A DNA stretch of 64,000 nucleotides. It comes from Pelobates cultripes (lineage: Eukaryota; Chordata; Amphibia; Anura; Pelobatidae). This document shows, piece by piece, positions 1-10,402 of the stretch; the stretch's first letter is position 1; each line of letters begins with the position of its first letter. Below the pieces are notes generated by a model, which had not been told where the DNA came from, made no database searches, and worked only from the letters and a program-made list of their open reading frames with translations. The position numbers and the translations under genes were made by a program. The stretch lies in the NCBI GenBank assembly GCA_933207985.1, contig OW240912.1, positions 109,715,275 through 109,779,274 on the forward strand, read 5' to 3'.

Positions 1-379
1 TTCAGGCTAAAATAGCTGCTTTGGAAAGAAATCTCCTATACAGCTCTAGCCTTGGCTATTTTTAGATTAAAATCTGCAAATGGTTGCATTATATTTTGAA
101 TTCAAGTTCAGATCTGCTTATTGAATGCTGGAATATTGCCACCAAAGATGGACTATTGTTCTGGTACTCTGATGGCATCTCTAACATAATGTAGAACTTC
201 CAGGCGCCAGTTTTTGAAATCCATCAGGGACCATACACCATTTACATTAAACCTAATATTGAGTTTATACAGTGTGTAAGTCTGTAAGTCAGTTTGTAAG
301 TTCCCTGACCGATTGTCCTACATTCAAAGTTATAGATTCTATTTCTGGCAGACGTGTGAGGGAGAAAGGGATATACTTG
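1..379. other. AT-rich sequence, nothing recognised
   Basis: I see no open frame with a recognisable product, no inverted repeat and no known transposon end here. The composition is AT-rich, as in the other unannotated stretches of the window. Confidence 0.5.
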
Positions 380-417
380 CAGACTGTTGTTTTCCTGACA
401 CTATAGTGATCCTTTAA
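380..417. mobile_element. Terminus of a TTAA-target (T2/Kolobok-like) MITE
   Basis: The segment ends in CACTATAGTGATCCTTTAA, which is the reverse complement of the TTAAAGGA..CACTATAGTG terminus seen in the complete MITEs at 7240-7474, 13763-14245 and 28259-28834. TTAAAGG ends with TTAA target duplication are characteristic of the Xenopus T2 MITE group (Kolobok-type). No matching opposite end was found upstream, so this is probably a truncated copy. Confidence 0.55.
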
Positions 418-1199
418 GCAATTTTAATTCAATTTAAACATATTTTTAAAATTCCAACATTCATGAGATTCAGAGTTGTATGCAAAAATCATACTGCTGG
501 GCATTCAGTCCACCTGATGAGTAGGGAAAGAGGATGCTAGATGAGAATAAAAAGAACAAAATAAGAAGAGAGTGAAACATAAGGGAAGAGCAGAAGTGAT
601 GGCAAAGGCAAACAAGGGCTTTATGTTAATATATAGTGACAATCTTAACAACAATTCTAGATGGTCACATATACAAACAGGTATGGTAGATATCAATGAG
701 ACTCATAAGTTTTTGTGGTTAGAAAAAGCCATGAAAGTTTTAGAATCCACGAAATCTCCAATGGAGCTTCATACAAGCTGCCTTTGTGTCTATACCGCTC
801 AATGAGGCCACCAGCAGAGGGATCAAGCCTATTGCTGCTATAAGCAGAGTTTCAGGCATGACCACCAGAAATAGGGTAAGTGCTCCGTTCCCGCCCCCCC
901 ATATCTCCAGCAGTCTTCTGTGAGTCCAGGGAAGAATCGTTGCAAGCGGACAAAGAAAATGTTTATTTTTAAATGTAATTTAATTAGTACAGTTACAAAG
1001 TCAAACCCCAGTCAATTTTCTCCCCACCATCTTTCCTTTTTAGCTGATTGTATAAAATCTGATCATAACAAGTCTGTCAAAGATGTTTTCCCTCTAATAA
1101 GTATTGAGACAGCCATTGGTCCATGGCATCCTTCTAGTCTACCTAACATGTTCACAAAATTGAAAGAGACAATGGCATGAACAGCAGTGAATAATATTT

Positions 1200-1246
<47 letters not shown>

Positions 1247-3497
1247 TTCTACTACCATATGACTGCTCTACTGTTTAGATATGAGGCCTTTCCAAAAAAC
1301 ACATGTGAATCTATGGTTTCTATCTTGTTTGTCTCCTGAGTATTCTATTACACTTTTATTATCCCTTAGTTCTACTGTGAACTAGATTCTTGCAAAGGTT
1401 CTTGGAGTATTTTCTCTGATTGTCCAGCCGCCAATGATCCAGAATGTCTTGAAGTGTACACTGTAAAATTATTATAACCTTAAGATGTCACTGACAGAGT
1501 ATGACATTGCGTTTATGCCTACATCATCATTTTCTGCTGCAAATTTACCAACATCAGTTTACATCATTTGGTTAAGTGTGCCAAGCCCAGCAACTCAAGA
1601 CAAGTTTCAATATTTTTATTATGCTGGCATTATTTGAATCCTCTTCTTTACTATGCTACCATCCATGAACTATTAAATTCAATCTGCTCTACCTGTCCTC
1701 CAAATGTGTTAATTCATTCTCCAGTTGATACTTAAATATTTTATGGGGGAAAATTGTGTTAGAAGTTTATCCAAAAGTATTATGTCATCTGAAAAGCATA
1801 TCCAATATATTAAATTGAGGCCTATGTTAGGCTAAATATGTAAATTCATTCTGCACATACAGTTTAAAATGAATACATTTAAGATTTTACTTAGAACCAA
1901 ATAATGTGATGCCAACACTTTAGAAATCTAATGGGAAATATAAACAAATCTATCAGTCTAAAGTAACCCCACAAGACATTATGACTCCTAGTTCAAAGGT
2001 CAGTTCAAGGTTAGTTTATGACAGTGGAGTGGCAACTTATTGCCCAATTTGGGGAAAGCATAAGTGAAAGAGTGTTCAGGGAGGAGGAAATCATATTCTT
2101 TTGCACTTGTACATTTTAATAAAATGCATGATATAGCTTGGCATTTACAATCTCCCACATGGTCATTACACCATGTCAGAAAACTGTCTTTACACCTCAG
2201 CAATACCTCAAATAAGTCATCAACTCTCTCCATGTCATGGGTGTGGCTTATGAAGTATGTGTGACATTGTATTTGTTAAATGGAGCATTGTATTACTCAT
2301 AATCCTTACATTATGCAAAATCATTTACTTTATTTGTTATTTTTAGAATTAGCTGTAAACATTCCTATACTGTATAATAATAAATAAATTTGACTACATC
2401 GTTAGTTCTGTTAAAATATTTAATCTTTTTTGCACACCTTTCTCTACACCCTGTCTTAGAAGCACATTCCACTTTTTTTTTTACTATATATAATATAAAC
2501 TATATGTATTACACTATATCTTTAAAGTCATATGACTTATGCCATATAAGTGTGCAATTGGAGTTATCTCTGTTTTGCAGCATATCATGTTGGTAAAACA
2601 TTGGAGACCCACTTGTAGAGCCAAATAGTATGTTGTGAAGGACATCACCTGGATCATTTTGGGAAAAGTGTTGTTCCCTTATAAGGTGAGCAAGTGACCT
2701 ATCACTGGAGGTGAAGTGGAAGAGATCTTGGTAAGTATATAGTTGGAGCACAGTTGGAGTCCTTTGTTTGTTTGCAACAGATCAAAACATGGAGTGAATT
2801 TACTCACTGAGAGAATAAAGGACTATGATTGAAGGATATATTATAGGCATTTATCATATTTATAAGGAATTATAAGGATTTATTATCAATCGTGGACTGT
2901 ATAGTCTAGCCTGGAAGGTGAAGCTATCCCTTTAAAGAAAGTGATGTTTGTATATGTGCTAACTTTTAACAAAAATATTTAGTATGTATAATCATAGGGT
3001 AAGAAATTATACACATTATATTATTATGACCTAATCATAGGAGCTCTCTCACTCTCTCTATATATATAGAATTTATCTAATCTCTGTATAATGTTCACAT
3101 GTTCTTTCTTTCACAACACTGCAACAAAACTAATTAAGGAAAGCTTGAAGGCAGTAGGCCCAGTCCACTGGGCATTATCATTGTAATACACTGGGTCTAT
3201 TATCTTTTTAAACGATTTATCTTTTTAATTGATATAACAGAATAGATGCATCCCAAGAGTAGGAAATCAGACCACCTTCTAGGAAGACCTTCTGCGTTTT
3301 GTAAAGATGTTACTTATTGGCATTTAGTACGTGCAAGCTCTTGTGGATTTAACAAAGCCAGCGCGATAACCTCGTAAAATATTGGCTGCTCGTTTCTTGA
3401 AAGTTTATTGCTTAAAGGCATGAAAAGAGGTTTAATGACTTTTATACACTTTATATAGATGTGACTTCCTTCTGTAAACCAATCTTAGACTAATATA
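418..3497. other. AT-rich unannotated stretch
   Basis: About 3 kb with no recognised gene or complete element. Short open frames exist (for example at 572-805 and 2064-2264) but none has a recognisable motif, and all are of the length expected by chance. A TA microsatellite lies at 1204-1239. This may be old, decayed repeat or unique DNA. Confidence 0.5.
1204..1239. repeat. (TA)n microsatellite
   Basis: A run of about 17 TA units is visible directly. TA is the commonest microsatellite motif of this window; compare 7038-7072, 11892-11940, 29275-29361 and 30028-30116. Confidence 0.95.
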
Positions 3498-3955
3498 CAT
3501 AAAGTGATGGGAAAAAGAAAGTACACCTTCTTTAAATTCTATAGTTTTAGGACATAAAAACAAACATCTGTTCCTTAGCCAGTCCTAAATTAACTAAATA
3601 TAACCTCAGATGAACAACAACACATGAAATATTACACCGTATTATGATTTATATAACAAAAAATAAAGCCAAAATGGAGAAGCTATGAATCAAACTAAGT
3701 ACTCCTTATGATTCAATATCTCGTAGAACAAAATTTAGTTGTAATAAATTGAAGGAACAGTTTTCTGTTTGACTTTAACAGTCTCTCACATTGTTGTGGA
3801 GGAATTCTGTCCCACGTTTCTTCTACAATGTTCCTTCAATTCATTGAGGTTTGCTTGTATTTGTTTATGCAAGGCTCTTTTAAGGTCCCGCCACAGCATT
3901 TCAATTGGCTGGAGGTTTGGATTTTGACTGGACCATTGAACACCTTCATTCTTTT

Positions 3956-4386
3956 TCAGTTATTCTTTTGTAGATATGCTGGTGTGCTTGGAATCATTGT
4001 CCTGTTGAATGATCTAAGCTTGAGCTGTTGGACAGATGGCCTCATATTTGACTCTAGAATACTTTGGTATACAGAGAGGTACATGGTTGACTCATTGACT
4101 GCAAGGTTCCCAGGTCCTGTGGCTGCAAAAGAAACCCAAGTCATTACCTCTCTACCACATTGCTTGCCAGTTGGTATGAGGTGTTTGTGCTGATATCCTG
4201 TGTATTATGGCCAAAAATCTCCACTTTGGTCTTGTCTGTCCAAAGAACATTGTTCCAGAAGCCTTGTGGTTTGTTCAGATGCAACTTTCCAAACTTAAGT
4301 GGTGCTGCCATGTTCTTTTTAGAGAGAAGAGGCTTTCTCCTGGCAACCATTCCAAACAAACAATACTTGTTTAGCCTTTCTTTTTT
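3956..4386 (-). pseudogene. Tc1-A transposase, catalytic part (broken)
   Basis: The minus strand reads RLNKYCLFGMVARRKPLLSK followed by LWTDKTKVEIFGH, then after a frame change ATGPGNLAVNESTM and RPSVQQLKL. These are signature blocks of the Tc1 DD34E catalytic domain. The first aspartate survives in WTDKTK, where families normally have WTDET. The DND block and the last catalytic block are decayed in about 3800-3955. RLNKY continues directly from the VHDSTIKK at 6337, so the two pieces were one gene before the L1-like insertion. Confidence 0.8.
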
Positions 4387-4507
4387 ACATTCTTTATTTT
4401 GAGTGTACTGTCAACAAGGCAGACAAACTTTACATAGATATGTCCACAATAACTTTCAGAAACAAATTTAGTGAGAGGAGTATATTACATGTTAAAAGGC
4501 CTAGCAC

Positions 4508-4791
4508 TAGTGATGTCCCGAATGGTTCGCCGAACGGTTCGCGAACGGTTCGCCATGGACTCAAGTCAGCAGACACATTCCAGCCAATCAGCAGCAAACC
4601 CTCCCCCCCCCTCCCAGGCTCTCCCAACTCCTGGATAGCATCCATTTTGAAGCTGCATTCTTAGGGAGCTGTCCAGGAGGTGGGAGGGTCTAGGAGGGAG
4701 GGTCTGCTGCTGATTGGCTGGAATGTGTCTGCTGACTGGAGTCCGTGACGAACTGTGGCGAACCGTTTGCGAACCGTTCGGGACATCACTA
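4508..4791. mobile_element. 284-bp hAT-type MITE with 8-bp target duplication
   Basis: The ends are TAGTGATGTCCCGAA and its reverse complement TTCGGGACATCACTA. The element is flanked on both sides by CCTAGCAC (4500-4507 and 4792-4799), a perfect 8-bp target duplication as made by hAT transposases. The inverted repeat extends well inward (the block ATTCCAGCCAATCAGCAGCA recurs in reverse near 4704-4724), so the whole element can fold into a hairpin. It has no coding capacity. Confidence 0.93.
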
Positions 4792-5581
4792 CCTAGCACA
4801 TTTTATATTATTTTAGCTAAATAACACATAAAAGGCTGCAATGCTTCGGCATCATGTGCACTCTTTATTAATTTATGCCTAATGTATTATGGGTTAGGAT
4901 ACAGGTTGGTGTGTAAGATAAGCCAGCGATCTGCTGTAGAATCATTAGCTATAAGTGTGGTGAGGATGTTAGCTTAAACCTAGATTCCGGGCTTAGCTAT
5001 CTTGGGGGAATAAAAACAGTTGATGGACCAAGGTGCTGTAGGCTTAGGAGGGGGGAATGACACTGTGTATAACGTGTGGTGTCAGATAATGGAGCCAGAA
5101 GTGGGAAATAATTAACTAGGGTAACCTAAAATATAAAAAAGATAAAACTAAGACTGTGAAAAACAAAGAATATATATGTAGTAGGCCTGCGTTGGACAGA
5201 GCACATTGCAAACGTCCTCTTTGAGGTGGTAAGTCCCTGGGACACAGTGCAGCTGCTCTAGGCACAAATGGGGTAATTCGGCCTAACAACCACGACTGAC
5301 TGGAAGCTGCTGGGAATGATCCGGCCAGTAAACCCAGCTCCTAAAGTACAGTGGTTGCTTCAGACTGGTGTACAAGAGAGCAGGTTCTGCCATCTTTTTA
5401 TGCTGTAAGCTGATTTGTGCCCACCACTATGGCACATCATCGTCTTGCAGATTCTGGGTAAGATGTCGGAGGGATTGTCTCCACAGGATAGTGTGTCTGG
5501 ACAAGTCCAAGTAGATGGTTAGCGTATTGTCTTAAAAAATCATAGAGGGGGTATTTTTCCATCACCACCATCATAGTCCTC

Positions 5582-6187
5582 TGTCAGAGTGTCGTATGAA
5601 CTTAATGAGAATGTCCCTTGAAGTGTCTGGGGGAGCTCTGGTGGGTTTAGGCAAACATAAGCAGTAATCCACCACTACTTGCTTAGCTTGTTTCGGTGGG
5701 AGCAGTGTGGCGACACGCCGCCGTACAAAGTAGGGCAACTCACTTGCTGTAATGGTCTCAGGAACCCCCCTGAGTCAAAGATTCCTTGTCTTGGTTCTGT
5801 CTTCCAGGGCAGCCATGTGTCGCATCACGCCTGCATCCGTTTTCTTTTTGTAGCAAGCCAAGGACTGCATCAGTGGCTGCTTGTGCTACCTTTGCAGTTC
5901 ACACTTCTCCCTCCATTGTTGCTAGTCTGCTGGCTAGTGTCGTTACTTCCTCCTTCACCACAGCTACATCGGCCTGGAGCAGGGCCTTAATGTCTGCCTT
6001 GGTGGATGGGGCCATGTGGATCCCTGTGGAACTGCAGTTACCTTTGGAAAGGTGTACAGCCTCTCAGGCAGATTTTCTTCATCCGAGGAGACTAAGGGTG
6101 AGGTTTGGAGGAAATCACCAAACAGGTTGGTGCAGGAGGGTCCCGATATCTCGGGAACTGAGGCTCGTTTCGGCCCTCAAATTTTTA
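5582..6187. repeat. 606-bp duplicated block, copy 1
   Basis: This block and 9047-9652 have the same length (606 bp) and, by reading, differ at only two bases (TTGA versus ATGA near the start, and CACGCC versus CACACC near 5829). Copy 1 lies inside the L1-like element and encodes most of its broken ORF1 on the minus strand. Confidence 0.9.
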
Positions 6188-6297
6188 TTTTTATTCCCCA
6201 TCTGCTTTGGTAGTGGACTCTCTGTCCTCGAGCTCCGGGGAGCAAGGTAATATTGCCAGTTACCGCATTGTTTGTGGAAAACGAGCGAAGCTCTCAC
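5582..6297 (-). pseudogene. L1/Tx1-like ORF1 protein, broken
   Basis: The minus-strand frame starts MGNKNKNLRAETSLSS at 6265, meets a stop after 27 codons, and continues in other frames. It reads APSTKADIKALLQ, VKEEVTTLASRL, MAALEDRTKTRNL, LRGVPETI and DTSRDILIKF. These are the coiled-coil and RRM blocks of LINE ORF1 RNA-binding proteins (compare ALEDGLEDLNNRSRRNN and LPETV in the intact ORF1 at 59097-60125). It is clearly pseudogenic, with several stops and at least two frameshifts. The carboxy-terminal domain is missing. The same block is repeated at 9047-9652. Confidence 0.7.
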
Positions 6298-6336
6298 AGC
6301 ATGCGTCCGTCTCGGTAATTGATGGCTCCGCCCCCC

Positions 6337-6606
6337 TTTTTATTGTACTGTCATGAACTTTAACATTTCACATGCTAACTGAGGCCTGTAAAGACTGAGA
6401 TGTAACTCTTGGGATTTTTTAATTTCTTTGAGCATTGCATGGTATGACTTTGGGGTGAATTTGCTGGGACTTTCATGCCTGTCTTAAATAATCTATCTCA
6501 CTGAAGATGGACTTTAAATTGTTTGTTAATGGTCTTATAACCCAGTTTGATGGGCAGCAACAATTGCTTCTCTAAGGTCATTGCTGATGTCTTTACTCCT
6601 TGGCAT
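6337..6606 (-). pseudogene. Tc1-A transposase, N-terminal part (broken)
   Basis: Read on the minus strand from the ATG at 6606-6604, the frame opens MPRSKDISNDLREAIVAAHQ, the usual start of the paired-like helix-turn-helix DNA-binding domain of Tc1 transposases. It meets a stop after about 23 codons, and the rest is recognisable only across frames. It ends with the VHDSTIKK block that precedes the catalytic domain, exactly where the L1-like element interrupts it. The downstream half is at 3956-4386. A family protein is about 340 residues. This gene is dead: there are several stops besides the 1.95-kb insertion. Confidence 0.75.
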
Positions 6607-7034
6607 TTTGTTAACACAGACCTGAATGCTCTAGACCAGCAAACTGCTAAAACTTTTAGCATTTATAGAGGTGGTCACACATGCTGATGATCAATTAATC
6701 AAGGGCATTTGATTAGCAGCACCTGTCTTCTACTTAGCCTCTTATTTCTTATGGAAGCAGTAAAGGGGTACACAGTTTTTACACTTGGTTTCTCCATTTT
6801 GGCTTTAGTTTTGTTAAATAAATAATGACAAACAGTGTTCATCTGATGTTCTATTTACCTAACTTCAAGACCTGCTAAGGAACAGATGATTGTTATTATG
6901 TTCTGATATGTAAAACCATAGAATTCAAAGAGGCTGTACTTTCATTTTCCCAATACTGTATATTGTTTTAACTTCACAGATGAGAGAAAGCTCTCTATCA
7001 TCTAAATATAGGACATTGAACACAATAATAGTTG

Positions 7035-7037
<3 letters not shown>

Positions 7038-7072
<35 letters not shown>
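7038..7072. repeat. (TA)n microsatellite
   Basis: About 17 TA units, directly followed by a Penelope-like remnant. Association of TA runs with PLE ends recurs at 30028-30116 and 46630-46650. Confidence 0.9.
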
Positions 7073-7077
<5 letters not shown>

Positions 7078-7239
7078 CTTTATGCTGAAACGTTGGGACT
7101 TTGTGGTCTCCAGCTTTGTGTCAGTATAACTGATGGTACACTTACTAGTGGGTTTAAATTAAGAGCACTTTATCGTTTGTTTTATGTGGTTATATCTGTG
7201 GTACATACTCTTTGCATGTTTTGCCTGTATGTTTGAACT
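7073..7239 (+). ncRNA. Half hammerhead motif, probable Penelope-like remnant
   Basis: The sequence GCTGAAACGTTGGGAC at 7084-7099 matches the 3' half (GAAA plus stem III/I start) of the hammerhead motif found complete at 26341-26387 and 30211-30250. The CUGANGA half is lacking. I treat it as a decayed PLE terminal repeat rather than an active ribozyme. Confidence 0.35.
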
Positions 7240-7474
7240 TTAAAGGACCACTATAGTGCCAGGAAAACATACTCATTTCCTGGCACTATAGTGCCCTGAG
7301 GGTGCCCCCACCCTCAGGGTCCTCCTCCCGCCCGGCTCTGGGGAGAGGAAAGGGGGTAAAACTTTCTTTGAAACTGCTATGTTTATAAAAAAAATGGGTT
7401 CATCCTAGAGGGACCTGGCACCCAGACCACTTCATTAAGATGAAGTGGTCTGGGTGCCTAGAGTGGTCCTTTAA
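7240..7474. mobile_element. TTAA-target MITE (T2/Kolobok-like), complete
   Basis: Starts TTAAAGGACCACTATAG at 7240 and ends GAGTGGTCCTTTAA at 7474. Inside are a hairpin near the left end (CCAGGAAAAC against its near-complement) and a GC-rich centre. TTAA is both target and duplication. It is closely related to 13763-14245. Confidence 0.85.
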
Positions 7475-7734
7475 CTTTGATGTATTCTTTTTTCATCATA
7501 TACTAAAATATTTTTATGTGCAATACTTATTGGTGTGCTTTGGGTTTATTGCATATGTTATTTATGGACCTGAAGGGGATACAGGTATTTTCTCATTAAG
7601 CACCCTGCAATGTTACAAATGCATACCTCACTAAAAATTAATTCACATCAGTTGAGCACTTGCTATACTACTGATTCAAAATTTCATTTAAAGAAATTCA
7701 GGTCGATCCAAAAATTCCCAAGGGGACACTAACA

Positions 7735-7870
7735 TTAAAGAGGCTCTCCAGGCACCATAACAACTTAGGCTAAATTGAGTTGTAATGATGCCAGAGGCCC
7801 CCAGATATACCTCTTTGACCTCAAGGGTTTAAACATTCTCAAACTAAGCCTCTGTCACAGATCTTAGCTT
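7735..7870. mobile_element. Fragment of a TTAA-target MITE
   Basis: TTAAAGAGGCTCTCCAGGCA at 7735 is a diverged T2-like left terminus followed by ACCATAACAACTTAGGCTAA, typical of the internal part of such elements. No right end was recognised. Confidence 0.45.
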
Positions 7871-8628
7871 CCCCAAGTGACATCCGTCTCCTTTAAATCT
7901 CTAAAGTTTCTTGAAGCATGGAGTTCCGGTGGGCAGGGGCGCCGCTGATTGGTAGCTGACGCTCTCAGCAAACTATTGATTCCCTATTCATAGAAACAGG
8001 CTTGAAAATATAAGTTTACCATAATATTGCAAAAAAATAGTTGTAGAGGGTCAATGACAGATTGATTACTTAATGCAGGAAAAATGCAACATTTATAAAA
8101 CAAAATGCAGTTTCAGGTCAGAGGTTGTGAAGTGGCACTTAGAAGGAACAACCAAATTCATGTGTTACTCGTTTTCCAATGTATAATTTATAGCTATACT
8201 TACTGGCAAACATTCAAATACACATATAGTAATCTCAGACTAACCATTAACATTTGGGATCGATTTGCAAATGTTTTCAAATTCTGAAACTGAAAAGTTA
8301 TTCAGTTTTAGACTGTTTTAAACAGGATACATTTAGATATGGCAACAAGTAACAGTGTGCATCCAAAGAGAAATGCTGCTGAAAAATATTAAAGGCTCTT
8401 GACAATAAACTTCAAATGTAAGCGTCAGGGTAAAATAGTAATGCAGTTTATTTGCCCTTTCCACAAGTTGCACAATGCTGTGCTTCACAGTCATAAAAAC
8501 CCAAAAAGAAAGTAAATCCTACTCCATCTTGGAGACTTACTAAACAATAGTTTTCCTAACTATCCAACTGACCAGCTAATCCAGTTCCCAGTTTGTAAAC
8601 AATATAAACACAGCACTTTAACCCCTTA
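7871..8628. other. Unannotated AT-rich stretch
   Basis: No gene or complete repeat recognised. The small open frame at 8105-8287 has no recognisable feature. Confidence 0.4.
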
Positions 8629-9765
8629 AGGACGGAAGCAGTTGTACAAGTTTAGATGAAAACAAAACATAAAAAAAACTAGAATTTGTTGTTCAACCAA
8701 GTGTTGTTCACACTTATATATCATTTTGTTCAGGAGAAAAGGGTCTTTCATTTCACATATTTATATATTAAACATAATTTAATATGAAAATAAAAAAATG
8801 TGAGAAATTAAGAATTTAAAAAAAATGTGTTTAGTTCTCCATGGCATTTTAACTGTAAATGTCATAATGTTAGCTGTTACTGCAATAGAGTACACATATT
8901 TGTATTCAACGATGTCTCCCGAGTACAAAAGTTCCCCCATGTGCAGGTTTTTTGGTGTTTTGGAAAATTACAGGGTCAAATATAGCAAATTTTTCAGTTT
9001 ATACACATTGAAATTTACCAGACTGGTCATGTTGACTGTGAGACTGTGTCAGAGTGTCGTATGAACTTAATGAGAATGTCCCATGAAGTGTCTGGGGGAG
9101 CTCTGGTGGGTTTAGGCAAACATAAGCAGTAATCCACCACTACTTGCTTAGCTTGTTTCGGTGGGAGCAGTGTGGCGACACGCCGCCGTACAAAGTAGGG
9201 CAACTCACTTGCTGTAATGGTCTCAGGAACCCCCCTGAGTCAAAGATTCCTTGTCTTGGTTCTGTCTTCCAGGGCAGCCATGTGTCGCATCACACCTGCA
9301 TCCGTTTTCTTTTTGTAGCAAGCCAAGGACTGCATCAGTGGCTGCTTGTGCTACCTTTGCAGTTCACACTTCTCCCTCCATTGTTGCTAGTCTGCTGGCT
9401 AGTGTCGTTACTTCCTCCTTCACCACAGCTACATCGGCCTGGAGCAGGGCCTTAATGTCTGCCTTGGTGGATGGGGCCATGTGGATCCCTGTGGAACTGC
9501 AGTTACCTTTGGAAAGGTGTACAGCCTCTCAGGCAGATTTTCTTCATCCGAGGAGACTAAGGGTGAGGTTTGGAGGAAATCACCAAACAGGTTGGTGCAG
9601 GAGGGTCCCGATATCTCGGGAACTGAGGCTCGTTTCGGCCCTCAAATTTTTACTGATATCGTTGTGATATGTTTTACTGTTTTAAAACACTAATATATGT
9701 ATTCAGCAAAGTTTTCCAAATAAAACAGTACCCCTAATGAACAGGATTTGTGGTGTCCTGGAAAG
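8629..9765. repeat. Dispersed repeat with TAACCCCTTAAGGAC end, split by the 606-bp block
   Basis: The left edge TAACCCCTTAAGGAC (8629) also occurs at 16396, and its reverse complement occurs at 16459-16473 and in diverged form at 15853-15866. This marks a dispersed family. The AT-rich body appears to continue on both sides of the 606-bp block (8629-9046 and 9653-9765). I could not assign a superfamily. Confidence 0.5.
9047..9652. repeat. 606-bp duplicated block, copy 2 (L1-like ORF1 fragment)
   Basis: Nearly identical to 5582-6187, in the same orientation, about 3.46 kb downstream. It holds the broken minus-strand ORF1 region but neither the 5' G-run nor the 3' UTR of the L1-like element, and it has no A-tail. 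ACTG stands at both outer edges (9043-9046 and 9652-9655, the second overlapping the last shared base), which could be a 4-bp duplication or chance. Confidence 0.85.
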
Positions 9766-9767
9766 TT

Positions 9768-9857
9768 ACAGGGCAACAGCAAAAAACTAATGTGAGGTAG
9801 GCTGAACTTGATGGACGCAAGTCTCTTTTCAGCTATGTAACTATGTAACTATGTAAA
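9768..9857 (+). mobile_element. CR1-type LINE 3' end
   Basis: The stretch GGCTGAACTTGATGGACGCA ..TTTTCAGC followed by tandem TATGTAAC units is the 3' end of a CR1-clade LINE. The same sequence ends the CR1 copy at 28090-28170. It is strongly 5'-truncated: nothing coding remains. Confidence 0.8.
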
Positions 9858-10114
9858 TATAGGGCTTGCGAACCAAATTCTCTGGATCTTGTGCCTTGGT
9901 TGTCAGGCAGGTCCTTCATATTGTAATTAATAAAATAATAATAACAAAGTATATAGCCAGGAAAGGTACATTCAAATTACTCTGGTTTTCAAGTATGTGC
10001 TGACTTAATGATGTAAAAATATTATATGAAGATATTTGTAGAATTTTTAAATATATATGTACATATATATAAATGTATATATTTATTTTTTAAATTTATG
10101 TATAGTTATATATA
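9858..10114. other. AT-rich stretch with imperfect TA runs
   Basis: Contains ATATATGTACATATATATAA-like simple sequence around 10050-10110 and otherwise nothing recognised. Confidence 0.5.
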
Positions 10115-10202
10115 TACCAAATAAACGATGCTTGGCACTCCTCATATAATAGAAATATATCCACTATGCCTAGGTGCAATCCTGCGTAAATATATAGAAA
10201 AC

Positions 10203-10394
10203 TAAAGTTTAGGGAGCACCCCAGGTCTCAAGTATGTGCAAAAGTGGTATTTATTGTATTTTGCAAAAAAAAGAATTAACTGTGTATAAGGTCCAATCTT
10301 GGACTATATTCACAGTTAATTGTGTTTTTGAAAAATACAATAAATACCACTTTTGCACGTACTTGAGACCTGGAGTACTCCCTAAACTTTTTAT
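10203..10394. repeat. ~190-bp palindrome abutting the PLE coding region
   Basis: The left arm (AGTTTAGGGAGCACCCCAGG.., CAAAAGTGGTATTTATTGTA) is repeated in reverse on the right (TACAATAAATACCACTTTTG, CCTGGAGTACTCCCTAAACT). The loop region itself contains TAACTGTG and CACAGTTA. It is likely a head-to-head pair of truncated PLE terminal repeats; a foldback MITE is the alternative. Confidence 0.75.
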
Positions 10395-10402
10395 ATATAC
10401 AC

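Larger units (their letters stand above)
4387..6336 (-). mobile_element. Internally deleted L1/Tx1-like element inserted in Tc1-A
   Basis: On the minus strand the insert starts with GGGGGGCGGAGCC (6336-6324). This closely resembles the 5' end GGGGGGCGTGGCC of the full LINE at 58927. It ends near 4387 with an AATAAA signal followed by a short A-rich tail. Between these lie an ORF1-like pseudogene (5582-6297) and about 0.9 kb of presumed 3' UTR. There is no endonuclease or reverse transcriptase coding, so it is a non-autonomous ORF1-only derivative that must have been mobilised by another LINE. A hAT MITE (4508-4791) later entered its 3' part. The exact target duplication could not be read because both junctions are T-rich. 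Confidence 0.65.
3498..6958 (-). mobile_element. Tc1-A: Tc1/mariner element, interrupted by an L1-like insertion
   Basis: Long terminal inverted repeats are visible. The left end (about 3498-3695, with GGGAAAAAGAAAGTACA near the edge and GCCAAAATGGAGAA further in) is repeated in reverse at about 6775-6958. Both ends are flanked by TA, the target duplication of Tc1/mariner. A DD34E-type transposase gene lies on the minus strand in two pieces (6337-6606 and 3956-4386). The 1.95 kb between the pieces is a later L1-like insertion. Frameshifts and stops in the transposase make this an inactive copy. Confidence 0.85.

Noticed and set aside
572..805. 77-codon frame in the AT-rich left part
   Set aside because: Length is within chance expectation and I recognise no motif.
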